Part shown: one piece after another, positions 12,490-22,543 of the stretch | Layout of the letters: the number at the start of each line of letters is the position of its first letter | How positions within the stretch are numbered: the first letter of the stretch is position 1 | Assembly: GCA_002914845.1 (NCBI GenBank) | Contig: JXTC01000287.1 | Location: 128,339-192,338 of the forward strand | From: Trema orientale | Taxonomy: Eukaryota; Streptophyta; Magnoliopsida; Rosales; Cannabaceae | Direction: 5' to 3' | Length of the DNA stretch: 64,000 nucleotides | The notes under the pieces: generated by a model | Told to the model about the DNA's origin: nothing | Databases searched by the model: none | The model's input: the letters and a program-made list of their open reading frames with translations, nothing else | Position numbers and translations under genes: made by a program

Positions 12490-12909
12490 CTATTTTCAAG
12501 CTTTTTATTTTTATTTTTTTGGAGGAAGAAGAGGAACCAAAAGAATTTTAATTTCATACATATTTATTCTTTCTTTTATGATTATGAGAAATGTAGTTGC
12601 TCAATATTCATATGACCATTACTCTTAAATCAATGCCTAAAATCTGGTTGGGATTAGAATAAAAATAAAAATAATAAAGCTCACATTTTCATATCCTGAA
12701 AAGGACTTTATTAAAGGCCATTATGCCTTTGTTTTATCTATTTATCTTTGCAGGTAATATCTATTGATGGAAAATAGAACACCAAGTCCTTGCTACAAAA
12801 GTATGGTATAACCGTTTGCACAATTGTACACAAGGGGACTCTTTCAATAAAAGATACTCATATACATAAGGGTAGTTAAATTCAATTCAGGTCAAGATTT
12901 TTTTAAGGC
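12490..12909. other. Short intergenic stretch between two LTR elements
   Basis: AT-rich, with no ORF or repeat that I recognise. Confidence 0.4.
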
Positions 12910-13719
12910 TGTTATATGTAAATTTTCGCCAATCACAATCAGCTCGTGAATAAGCATAAGCTTTCAGCATGAATAGCTGGCAGCACGTAGCTCTTAAAGG
13001 AGCATATTGGCAACATATAGTGATATATGTAAATAACGAGCTTTATCGCATAAACCAACATATCATTATACACTTGAAGTTCATGAATAGACCATATATA
13101 GTGCATTGATTGAAGAAGCAAGCTATCAACAACCAGCTTCTAGAATAATAAGATTTGTACCTACTCGTACATTAAAGCGGAAACACCAAATACAAGCTAT
13201 ATCACTCAAGATATTGCTTAGTGGAAGAGAAGCTCATTACCCCTTATAACGAGCTGACCAACTTGAAGCCTATAATACTTCAATTATTGAACGAGTTATT
13301 TAGTCAATGTGGCTTCTTTAACAAGACAAGTGGGGATAAATGGGAGACAAATTTAACCATTCTCATCTGATAACATCATCTCATCCTCAACTACTGTCAC
13401 CTGCTCTGCTACAGTAAATATGCTTGCTACAGTGAAATGCGTAGCTGCGTAGCTACAGTAACCCATGCATACATTATATATAGATCCCAAAATAAAGAGG
13501 ATGGAGAAGATCTGAAACTTTCAGACCATACTTGTAAAAAAGCTCTTGTAAATTCTCCTATCAATAATATTGACTAAAATGGATGTAGGCCTATACATTC
13601 CGGTTGAACTACTATAAAAATTATGTCATTTTTCTTCTTTATCATTATTTTCCATTACAAATTATAATCCCGTTGTTACACCCATTTTTGGTATCGTGAA
13701 CCAATTTTTGGTATTAACA
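12910..13719 (+). mobile_element. 5' LTR of the gag-only element
   Basis: It runs from TGTTATATGTAAATTTTCGCC-like start to GGTATTAACA. It aligns along its length with 17112-17691 plus 20608-20853. Two copies of an AATTTTTGGTAT/CATTTTTGGTAT word lie at its 3' end. Confidence 0.85.
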
Positions 13720-13802
13720 ATTTAGTACTAGAAGAAGGGCCCCTCTTCCTGAAAAATCCAGCAAAAAGCTTTCCTTACCCAACACCAAGATTTGTAAAAA
13801 CG

Positions 13803-15367
13803 ATGGCTACAAGACGTCAAAATACTCCTCAAGTTGATGATATCACCTCAAAAGTTCAAATTGTACATACCAAAGATCTGCCTACCTGACCACACAGTAT
13901 CCCCACTGCCGTAACATTGGCAGAGTAATAAGAAAATGGCCAGAGTCAAGGTTCCAAGAGAACCTAAAAAATAGAGATATGGTAGCGCCTCAGTAAAGAA
14001 CCAATGGAGGAAGATAACTCAGTTGTAAATTTGGCTGAGCTACACACCAGAAAGCTTCGTCACGAAGAGATCTTTAGGCTCTGTTTGGAACCTGAATTTT
14101 GGAGGAAAAAAATTGTATGGAAAAGATCAAAGAAAAAGAAAGGAGAAAATACTTTCCTAAATTTTTATAGAATTTTATTTTGAAACTTCTGGCTTTATTA
14201 ATTAATGTGTTAATATTCTATATATAAAAATATGATATCAAAATCAAACTTTTATTTTTTTTTTTGGATAAAAATTCTATCGTTTTTGTTTGAATCCAAA
14301 CAAGAGAAAATGGAATATTTTGGAATTATTTTTCTTTTCCTCCAAAAATCCATGTTCCAAACGGAGCCTTAAGAATGTCCAAGCTACTATGGATTCCATC
14401 TATGACTTGCTCGAAAATCTGACGGGACGAGTTGATTTACACAAACAGTCAACACTAATGGTTAGCTGAAGCGACTATATTCATGGTCGCATGAACCAAT
14501 CCCCCATTGTAACATGTCAGACATCTCGACGTGCACGAGGTGAAAACCCATTTATTCGACCACCTCGTCCTAGTAAAATTAGAGAGTAAGCTGCTAGCCT
14601 TAGTTACGATCGAGAAAATGATTCTCAGAAGCGACTAAAATGGCAAAATCCAAGTGCATCTCTTATTGCAAACAACAAGCCTATAAATGCCACAACCACA
14701 GAGGGAAAAGAGCCACTAGCCCAAGAAATAGCTCGTATATGGATGAAGCTCAACTGCTTGACCACACGAGAGGAGCATCAAGTAAAAGGGGAGTACTCAC
14801 CCTTCTCATTTGAAATCCTAGAGGCACTACTCTAGATAGTTTTAAGATGCTAACTGTCATAACTTATGAAGGAAAGACAGACCATCTAGACTTCTTTAAT
14901 GATCTCATAGACTTGTCCCGAGTTTAGCTCCTAGTACGGTGCCGATGCTTCATAGTCACACTTGTCAAGGGCAGAAAAATGGTACAAGAAACAGCCTAAA
15001 GGGACCATTATTTCGTGGGAACAATTCTCTCAAGGCTTTGTTTGCTAAATTTCAAGCTTCAAGGACATAAGCTACACCTTGTTTGACCCCTGCTAATATA
15101 AAAGCAATGGGAGAATAAAAATCTTTGCTCTTATTTGCAGAGATTTAAAAAAAGGCAGTTAAGGTGACTAAAGTCTCCGAGGATGGAATACTAATGGCAC
15201 TTGCCAGCGGAGTTCGTCCCAAAATGCCTCTTTGGATAAAACTCCAGAAAGTGCATTCTGCAGAAATGAATGATTTCTATCAAAGAGCTGAGAAATATAT
15301 ACGCGTCGAAAGCGTTCAAGAGATGGCAAATATGTCAAGAGGAGAGAACAAAGAACTGAAATTGTGA
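13803..15367 (+). pseudogene. Decayed Ty3/gypsy-type gag
   Basis: An ATG at 13803 opens MATRRQNTPQVDD. Further on, fragments resemble plant gypsy gag, including NPFIRPPRP and a segment matching the usual THLVDFF/SW-QF region. The best-preserved piece is 15164-15367, with VTKVSEDGILMALASGVRP and EMNDFYQRAEKYIRVE, the last helices of the gag core. Many stops and frameshifts lie between these, and a MITE sits at 14077-14368. It is non-functional now. Confidence 0.75.
14077..14368. mobile_element. Tourist-like (PIF/Harbinger) MITE
   Basis: This 292-bp unit has terminal inverted repeats of about 34 bp: GGCTCTGTTTGGAACCTGAA at the left, and the reverse complement of the right end starts GGCTCCGTTTGGAACATGGA. 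It is flanked by TTA (14074-14076) and TTA (14369-14371), the 3-bp target duplication of the PIF/Harbinger group. The interior is AT-rich and non-coding. It is inserted in the gag region of the gag-only element. Confidence 0.9.
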
Positions 15368-15477
15368 TCGAACTTAAAGAAGCTCATTTGGGGCTTAATG
15401 TTTAAAGAGCTTGTTCGGAGCTTAGTTCGAGAAGCTCATACAGAGCCTAGTTTGAGAAGCTCATTCGGAGCTTATTG

Positions 15478-16150
15478 CTTGCAACCTTAGAGCTGCTCAT
15501 GACGAGCTTGTAGCTACTCTCGCCAAGATCGAAGTTATTCTTAGCAAGCTCAAAGCTGCTTTCAACGAGCTCGGAGCCACTCTCGTCAGGTTCGAGCTGC
15601 ACTCAACGAGCTTGGAGCTGCTCTCAACAAGTTCGAGCTGCTCTCATCAAGTTGAGCTGCTCTCGGCGAGCTCGGAGCTATTCTCGTCAAGTTTGAGCTA
15701 CTCTCGACAAGCTCAGAGCTGCTCTTGCCAAGCTCGAAGTTGTTCTCGGTAACCTCAGAGATGCTCTCGTCAAGTTTGAGCTGCTCTCATCACGCTTGGA
15801 GCTACTCTCGTTATGTTCAAGCACAGAGCTACTCTCGTCAAATTCAAGCTGCTCTTGACAAGCTCGGAGCTGATCTCATCAAGTTCGAGCTACTCTCGCC
15901 AAGTTCGAGCTACTCTCGACGAGCTTAGAGCTGCTCTCGCAAAACTTAAAGTTGCTCTCGGCAACCTCAGAGCTGTTCTCGTCAAATTTAAGATGCTCTC
16001 AGCAACTGTAGAACTGCTCTCGTCAAATTCGGCCTGCTCTTGGTGACCACAAAACTGCTTTCGTCAAATTTAAGCTGCTCTCGGTAAGCTCGAAGCTGTT
16101 CTCATTTGCTCTTAATGCTCGAAATTGCTCTCGACGAGCTCGGAGTGCAA
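15478..16150 (+). repeat. 21-bp tandem array encoding coiled-coil heptads
   Basis: Roughly thirty degenerate copies of a 21-bp unit such as GAGCTGCTCTCGTCAAGTTC(N) run without spacers, with an occasional 20-bp copy. In the frame covering 15890-15990 each unit gives one heptad: ATLDELR, AALAKLK, VALGNLR, AVLVKFK. Leucines fall at the spacing of a coiled coil. Indels shift the frame along the array, so it is not one open frame today. It follows gag directly and probably extended the gag C-terminus in the active ancestor. Confidence 0.85.
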
Positions 16151-17100
16151 GTAGAGATCTCAATTCTCAAGCAGCTGCTCGTCATATCGACAAATAGAGA
16201 ATATCTGCATAAAATTCCTATCCTTTATGAACTTTTCAATAACAAAGTTCCTTACCTATGTCTTGCAGAATTTTAGCTTGCAGACAACTTGGCTTTGACC
16301 AAAGAAGAAAATGGCGTGTAACATCCCGTACACCAAACAAAAGATTGCTCAATTGCAACAAATATTGTCTAATCAAGTAGAAATGTGTAGCCTAACAATC
16401 GATAAAGAGAGTCACTATCCCAAAGAGAAATACGACTTGTTCGTATGTACCTACCAAATTCTTCTTATCTATGGACAAATTCCGTTTTCGGAATTAGTCC
16501 CAGTAAAATCCTTGATCTACACTAGTTTTGTGATGGCTTGATCATCTCGAAGTTAGGGGGCATAAGGATCGTAAGCAGGGCATAAGGATCGTAAGCACTT
16601 GATTCAAATAGAACCTGTATTACTGGTATAAAAAAGAGATTGGATTTCTCAAGGAGATAAGTTGAGTCTTTTTAAGACTCTAACTATCAAGTTTGAGATA
16701 GTTTTTGTTAAGGCTCTAACATCAACTCGAGAAGACAAGTCAATAAGACTATTCCTACTCGAAATTACACCTGTACAGTTTAAAATAACTATAGAACAAA
16801 AAGTTAAACTGGAAAAAGATCCTCAGTCTTAAATTAAGCAACTTTTTATAAAGTTGTGGTTGAATTAAATTTACTTGTTTTATGCTACAGGGAATAAACA
16901 TTTTTCTCAAGTATATGTAAAAATCAAGCAGCTCACAAAGTAGAAAAGAAATGGACCATTTCTTAATGAATGCGAACTATATAAAACACAAACTCTCGAA
17001 TAGCAGTTGTGGTGAAAAATACTGCAACTTGAAGAGGAAATCGTTAAAAAAGGCTCACACAAGTAGTTTCAACTGCTAGATAAAATCAAGCACCTAAAAC
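16151..17100 (+). other. Interior 3' part of the gag-only element
   Basis: No pol motif is seen. An ORF at 16311-16541 (MACNIPYTKQ...) resembles nothing I recognise and is probably chance or a relic. A 20-bp unit starting GGGCATAAGGATCG is directly duplicated at 16558-16577 and 16578-16597. Confidence 0.5.
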
Positions 17101-17110
17101 TGGGGGGCAA
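17101..17110 (+). promoter_or_regulatory. Polypurine tract of the gag-only element
   Basis: TGGGGGGCAA precedes the 3' LTR start TGTTATATA at 17112 and fits a plus-strand primer. Confidence 0.6.
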
Positions 17111-19204
17111 TTGTTATATATAAATTTCGTCAATCACAAGCAACTCGTGGAAGATAATATAAAGCTCGTAGCAAGGATTAGCTCATGAATAAGCATAAGC
17201 TTCCGACATCAACAACTTGCATCATGTAGCTCTTAAAGGAGCACATTGGCAACATATAATGATATATGTAAATAACGAGTTGTACCACAAAAAACCAATA
17301 GCTCCTTATACACTTGAAGCACATGAATATACTATATATATAGTGTGTTGATTGAAGAAGCAAGCTATCAACAACCAGCTCGTAGAATAATAAAATTTGT
17401 ACCTGCTCGCACATTAGGGTGGAAATACCAAATGCAAGCTATATCACTCAAGACATTACTTAGTAGAAGAGAAGCTCGTTACCTTTTACAACGAGCTGAC
17501 CAATTTGAAGCCCAGAATACTTCAATTATTGAACAAGTTGTTTAGTCAATGCAACACTTCTAACAAGACGAGTGGAAAACAGACTCAATCACTCTCACCC
17601 GACAACATCATCTTATCCTCAACTATCGTCACCTGCTCTATTATAGTAAACATGCTTGCTACGGTAAAACGCATAGCTACAGTAACTTATGTGTAACCCC
17701 CCTAATTTTGTGAACAACTTTATTGTATTTTCTTTTATGTGTAGTAAAGTGGAATAATAAATACAATAAAGATTGTAATATATTGTTAAATCTTATACAC
17801 AAAATTCACGAGGTTAATTCCGTGAATTTATTGTTATATAGATTAAACTGGAGTTTAGTTTTGGCAATTTGAAGTTTGTGTAAATTAATGAGAAGTTATG
17901 AACTCTTAAGTAATTTAGATATTTTGAAACGTTTTTACTTCATGGGTCAAAGCTGCAATATTTACAAAGGTATAGTTGTAGAAAATTTTGTTGTAAGGAT
18001 CAACTTGCAAAGTCAGGATTTTTTTTTCACTCAATACACTCAGAATATTTACGTGTCTTTGTTGGGGAGTTCAGTTTATATTGTTGCAACACCTCACCTT
18101 TGAGCTGTCATATTAAGAGAGAAATGCCTATTGAAAATACAAGTTTAATCGATATATCATTTCTTGTATTTCATTTTCCTTCATTCTCTCATTCACTCGT
18201 TCCTCTCTCTCTTTTTCTCAGTTGTTTTTCTTCCTATTTTTTCGTTTGTCACTAGCACAAAAATATGAGAGTTTTTTGTTGCTTATTCCAAATTAAAGAT
18301 TTCAGAGGCTTTGGTGTTACTGATACTTGAAGACTATTGGAGTTTTTGAGTGCCAAAGCTTCTGGGTAAGCACTAGTTTGATTTCTCTCAAAGTTTAAAA
18401 AAAAAAAAAAAACATGAATGTTCTTTGTTTTAGAACACATTCTTAGTTTGCATGTTGATATTCATATGAGTAATCATAGAAACTGTTATGGGTTGATATT
18501 ATAAGGTTCTCTTAGTCCTTATTTTGTTATAAAGCTCGTAAAATGTAGTTTTTGGTCAGTTTAGATAATTTGATTTGGAGTTTTCGCAAAAAATTCAGAA
18601 TCTGGAATTTCTGATTTTTACTGAGCAGTTTCTGTTTTTGGGTTATTTCTTACCCTTAACCTTATCCAAATGAGCTGAAAGTTATGTCGTAGTAGACATC
18701 TAGCTCTTTCCGAATTGACCTTACTTGTAAAATTCTGATGAGGATTTGATTTTCTGTGATTTTTCCAAAATATATTTTTGTCTCTGTCAGTAAAACAGAG
18801 TCTCAGCTCTGGAGTTATTTTTGGTCGACCAAAACCAGAATCTGTTTTTAATGCCTAAATCAACTCATTGAACATGAGTTGCCTTCTGAGGTCATTTTGG
18901 TCGACCAGGGTCGGTCAACCAAACTTTTTCAAATCTAGAAAATGATCGTTTTAAGTGTTTTTCACTAAAGTATGACCGTATTTTAACCCCTGGTACACCT
19001 TGAACACTATATTTGAGAGAATTGTCTTAAGCCAAGTTGCATTTTAAGTAACTAAGAGTAATAGTGTTAATATTAAAATTAAGTAAAAATTTGAAATTAG
19101 GGAAAAGTTCCTATTAATCCTGACACTGTATTGTGTTACAGTAGGAATGTTCGTACGTGAGATTTTTGTGTAGACTATTTTACTAAAGCTTGAGGTACAT
19201 CATT

Positions 19205-19400
19205 TCTATGTAAGTGCAGTTATTTATTTACAGCATTGAGTAAGTGCAGTTATTTATCTGCAGCATTGAGTAACTAATAGTGTAAAAGTTTGTGTTAGAA
19301 TTGTATTTATTGTGCTTTGCTTATTATACGTGATAAGTAAGTACAATTATTTAGCTACAGCATTGAGTAACTAATGGTACAAAAGTTTGTGCTGGAAACA
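19205..19400. repeat. Direct repeats in the nested LTR
   Basis: A 30-bp unit with AGTGCAGTTATTTAT and CAGCATTGAGTA occurs twice in a row near 19216-19275. A third, diverged copy follows near 19337-19372, together with its downstream CTAATRGTRYAAAAGTTTGTG block. Confidence 0.8.
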
Positions 19401-19554
19401 TATTTATTGTGATTTGCTTATTAGACATGCTAAGTTGATTTTTGTATTATTAAAGATATTGTATTAGCACATAGTAAAGTACTTATGCAAATGCACATAT
19501 ATGCACTTACTAATTGATACATGTGGTGAATTATTATGTGCACATTTAGTGATG

Positions 19555-20060
19555 CTTGTGATGAGTCACTAATAGAATTAAGGTAATGATGCTTATAATG
19601 AGTCGTTACGTGCACATTTAATGATGCTTGTGATGAGTCGTTACGTGCACAGTTAGTGATGCTTGTGATGAGTTACTAACGGAATTAAGGTAACGATACT
19701 TATGATGAGTCGTTACGTGCACAGTTAGTGATACTTGTGATGAGTCACTAACGGAATTAAGGTAACGATACTTGTGATAAGTCGTTATATGCATATTTAG
19801 TGATGCTTGTGATGAGTTACTAACGAAATTAAAGTAATGATGCTTGTGATGAGTCGTTACGTGCACAATAGAATTAAAGTAACGATGCTTGTGATCAGTC
19901 GTTACGTACACAATGGAATTAAAGTAACGATGCTTGTGATGAGTCATTAAGTGCACATTTAGTGATGCCTGTGATGAGTTGTTACATGAATACTCCAGTG
20001 ATGCTTGCGATGAGTCACTTTGAGCTAGATTGGCGATGCTTGTGATGAGTCGCCTAATAT
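19555..20060. repeat. Tandem array with GATGCTTGTGATGAGTCGTTA core
   Basis: About a dozen copies of GATGCTTGTGATGAGTC alternate with GTTACGTGCACA and GGAATTAAGGTAACGAT blocks, giving a composite, irregular period. This is a common feature of large gypsy LTRs. It is not a CRISPR array. Confidence 0.85.
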
Positions 20061-20928
20061 GGAATAAGAAAATAAAAAAAATCTGGGACTTATCACTATG
20101 TGTTATTATTGGCATACTTGTTGTGCTTGTTTTTGTAACTGTATTGTGGAATATGGATGTCGTGTTAAGTTTTGTGTAGTTTGCCTATTTTGGAGTTTGG
20201 TGTACTATGTGTCCTGCCTTACTAAGCGCTATACTTATGTAGTTACTTCATGCTGTAGGTAAAGGAAAGAACAATGTTAGCCAATGATGAGCGGACCAGT
20301 CAGCGTGCAATGTACATACGGCCCGACCGTGGGAAATATGAAAATGTTTTGATAGTGGCTCAAACTCTGTTATTTGAATTTTGGAAGTTATTTTTTATAA
20401 TTATATTACGAACAAATGGAGCATTTGTGAAAGAGGAATTTAATGCGAGTGTGTTTTTAAGTTGGATATTTATTAACATCTCCATGTTTTTGTTATATAA
20501 AATGGATGTGTTCTAAAAAAAAAATAAAAATTAACATGTCTTAATCATCTTTGTTATGAGAATTTTTACAAAATAATAATTCTTAACATGGAGGATGTTA
20601 CACTATACATGCGTTATATATAGATCCCAAAATAAAGAAGAGGGGGAGATCTGATTCAGGCTATGCTTGTAAACAAACTCTATAAATTCTCCTCTCAATG
20701 GTATCAATTAAAATAAATGTAGGCCGTCTAAATTCTAGCTGAACCATTATAAAAATTGTGTCATTCCTCTTCTTTATCATTATTTTCATTACAAATTATA
20801 ATATCATTGTTACACCCATTTTTGGTGTCATGAACCAATTTTTGGTGTCAACAGTTATGAAATCGTGTGCTTTTAAAATAGCTCAGTTTTATTAAAAAAT
20901 TAACTGGCTATAGTTCTATAATTAACCA

Positions 20929-20975
20929 TTATTATTATTATTATTATTATTTGTTTTTGTTGTTGTTATTATTAT
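20929..20975. repeat. TTA-rich microsatellite
   Basis: A run of ATT units, interrupted by TTGTTTTTGTTGTTG, lies between the gag-only element and a hAT-type MITE. Confidence 0.9.
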
Positions 20976-21022
20976 TAATTATTTTAATAGAAAAGGCTGG
21001 GTTAAGTAAGTAAACCCTAGTG

Positions 21023-21543
21023 TAGGATTGACAATTCGTGTTCACAAGTCGTGTTCGTATTGTATCGATGTATATGTATAACAGGTAAATGCTCAACTCG
21101 AATACGATCCGTTTATAAATGTGTTGGCACGACACGATTCGTGTAACCTGTTTACTAAACAGGTCATATTGACACATGATTCGCGATTTGTGACCCGAAC
21201 ACTACTCGTTTAATAAACGGGCTTATAGAAATATGACCAAATTTTGGACCAAATTTAAGTAAATATTAAATTTCTCTTTAATAAACAGGTAGGAAATTAT
21301 GATACGAACACGACCTATTTATAAATAGGTTGACACGACACGACACGACCCGTATAACTCGTTTACTAAATAGGTCATTTTTATGTTGACGAATTCAACC
21401 CGAATACGACCCGTTAATTAAATGGGTTAATATCTCCAACCCAAACACTTAACTAACACGATCAAGCTAAACCTAAACACATTAATTTTATACAAATTTC
21501 GAGTCGTGGTGTTGTTGTGTCGTGTTACGAATTACCAGCCCTG
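21023..21543. mobile_element. hAT-type non-autonomous element upstream of gene 1
   Basis: The left end TAGGATTGACAATTCGTG and the right end GAATTACCAGCCCTG are inverted relatives of the TAGGGNTGNCAATTCG hAT terminus. The flanks are CCCTAGTG (21015-21022) and CCCTGGTG (21544-21551), an 8-bp target duplication with one mismatch. The interior is made of ACACGAC/GTCGTGT-rich words and is non-coding. It belongs to the same family as the element at 61347-62047. Confidence 0.85.
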
Positions 21544-21551
21544 CCCTGGTG

Positions 21552-22543
21552 CGATAAACCGCCAAAACAAACGTAAGTAAAAGAAAGCGATTTGGGAACT
21601 GAATCGGTGCTTGTGCTTTTGCTTTGCTTGGCGGCTGAGGCCGCTTAGAGTTAGAGAGCCTGACCGTCCAACTCAACCAGAAGACTCTTCTTCATAAACC
21701 TTTTCTCCACTTTCATATTTTCTCACTCTCACTTCTTCCTCCTCCTCTTCGGCTATTGCTACCACCTTCGTCTTCCTCTCCTCGCGGCTAATCTCCTTCA
21801 GATGCAGAGGTTCTCTCTCTATCTCTATCTCTATCTCTAACTTTGACCTGAATTCAATACATTTTTGCTTTCTTTTTCTTCTTCTTCTTCTTTTCGGATT
21901 AGGGTTTTGAATTATTGCATGTTTTCGTTCGTATTTGAGGAATTTGTTCTCTTTAATCTAATCTAATGGGATCCTCTTTTCTTGGGTTCATGAAGCCAGA
22001 AAGAAGATTAAGATGATTGTTTGAATATTGGCCTTGGCCTTCATGATTATGGTGATTGCTTCAATGTTGCAAATTGTTGTGTTCCTATTAGTTTTTCAGA
22101 TTTGCATGCTTTGGTTTCTTGATTAAACTATTTTTGGTTTTTGGGATTGTCATATGGATGAGACTGTGGGATTTATCAACGCATTTTTTATGATGTTGAA
22201 CATTTTTGTGATTGGATTTATGGCTTATGCTACTTCTTTTGCGTCGTAGTACGGGGATTGAGCATTTTGGTTTCTCTACGTGACTAGACGATTAAAGTTG
22301 TTTAGCTTTTTACATTGCAATGTTTGAATTTTAAGTTTGGTTGGGCACTGTGTTCAGTTTCTGAAAGGGGCATGCAGAAAACCACTAGAAGAGGGATTGA
22401 GGGAACGACTATACTATTTGTCACTGGCAGAAGAGAGAAGCTGAACTTTGAAAGAGCCAGTTTTATAAATGAGATGAATGGATAATTAGACAATATCCTG
22501 AAGTGAGAATTCTTGGGTTTGCTTTGGTAATTATTAGCTGTTG
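21552..22543 (+). promoter_or_regulatory. Promoter and 5' leader region of gene 1
   Basis: A pyrimidine-rich stretch (about 21680-21845, with TCTCTATC repeats) looks like a plant 5' UTR. A leader intron is possible, with a weak donor at 21810 (CAGAG/GTTCTC) and an acceptor ending at 22537 (ATTATTAG). I see no certain TATA box. If this splice is right, an ATG at 21802 would make a five-codon upstream frame whose stop overlaps the main ATG. Confidence 0.4.

Larger units (their letters stand above)
17692..20602. mobile_element. Nested solo LTR, 2911 bp
   Basis: The ends are TGTAACCCCCC and GGAGGATGTTACA. Flanks are TTATG (17687-17691) and CTATA (20603-20607). These differ by two transitions from a common CTATG, and the intact sister LTR has CCATG at the same point. 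No coding domain is present. Its size and termini resemble the solo LTR at 10148-12484, suggesting a related Ty3/gypsy group. Open frames inside, including a 165-codon minus-strand one at 19618-20115, come from tandem repeats. Confidence 0.85.
12910..20853 (+). mobile_element. Non-autonomous gag-only LTR retrotransposon (TR-GAG-like) with nested insertions
   Basis: Two related LTRs (12910-13719, and 17112-20853 once a nested insertion is removed; about 810 and 826 bp) flank a 3.4 kb interior. The polypurine tract ACTGGGGGGC sits just before the 3' LTR, setting + orientation. The interior holds a decayed gag similar to Ty3/gypsy gag and a 21-bp heptad array, but I find no protease, RT, RNase H or integrase. 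Gag-only plant elements of this kind are known as TR-GAG. Flanking pentamers (AAGGC left, GTTAT right) do not match, so no target duplication is visible. Confidence 0.75.
17112..20853 (+). mobile_element. 3' LTR of the gag-only element, split by a nested LTR
   Basis: The LTR begins at 17112 and is interrupted at 17691. It resumes at 20608 (CATGCGTTATATATAG) and ends at 20853 with GGTGTCAACA. The intact 5' LTR reads straight across the insertion point, confirming the nesting. Confidence 0.85.

Noticed and set aside
19555..20060. Regular repeats that could suggest a CRISPR array
   Set aside because: The genome is plant nuclear, repeats and spacers are both repetitive, and no cas genes are present.
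19618..20115. 165-codon minus-strand open frame rich in His and Thr
   Set aside because: It is produced by the GATGAGTC tandem array inside the nested LTR; the protein is a repeat artefact.
12905..20858. Target duplication for the gag-only element
   Set aside because: AAGGC and GTTAT do not match even allowing transitions, so none is claimed.
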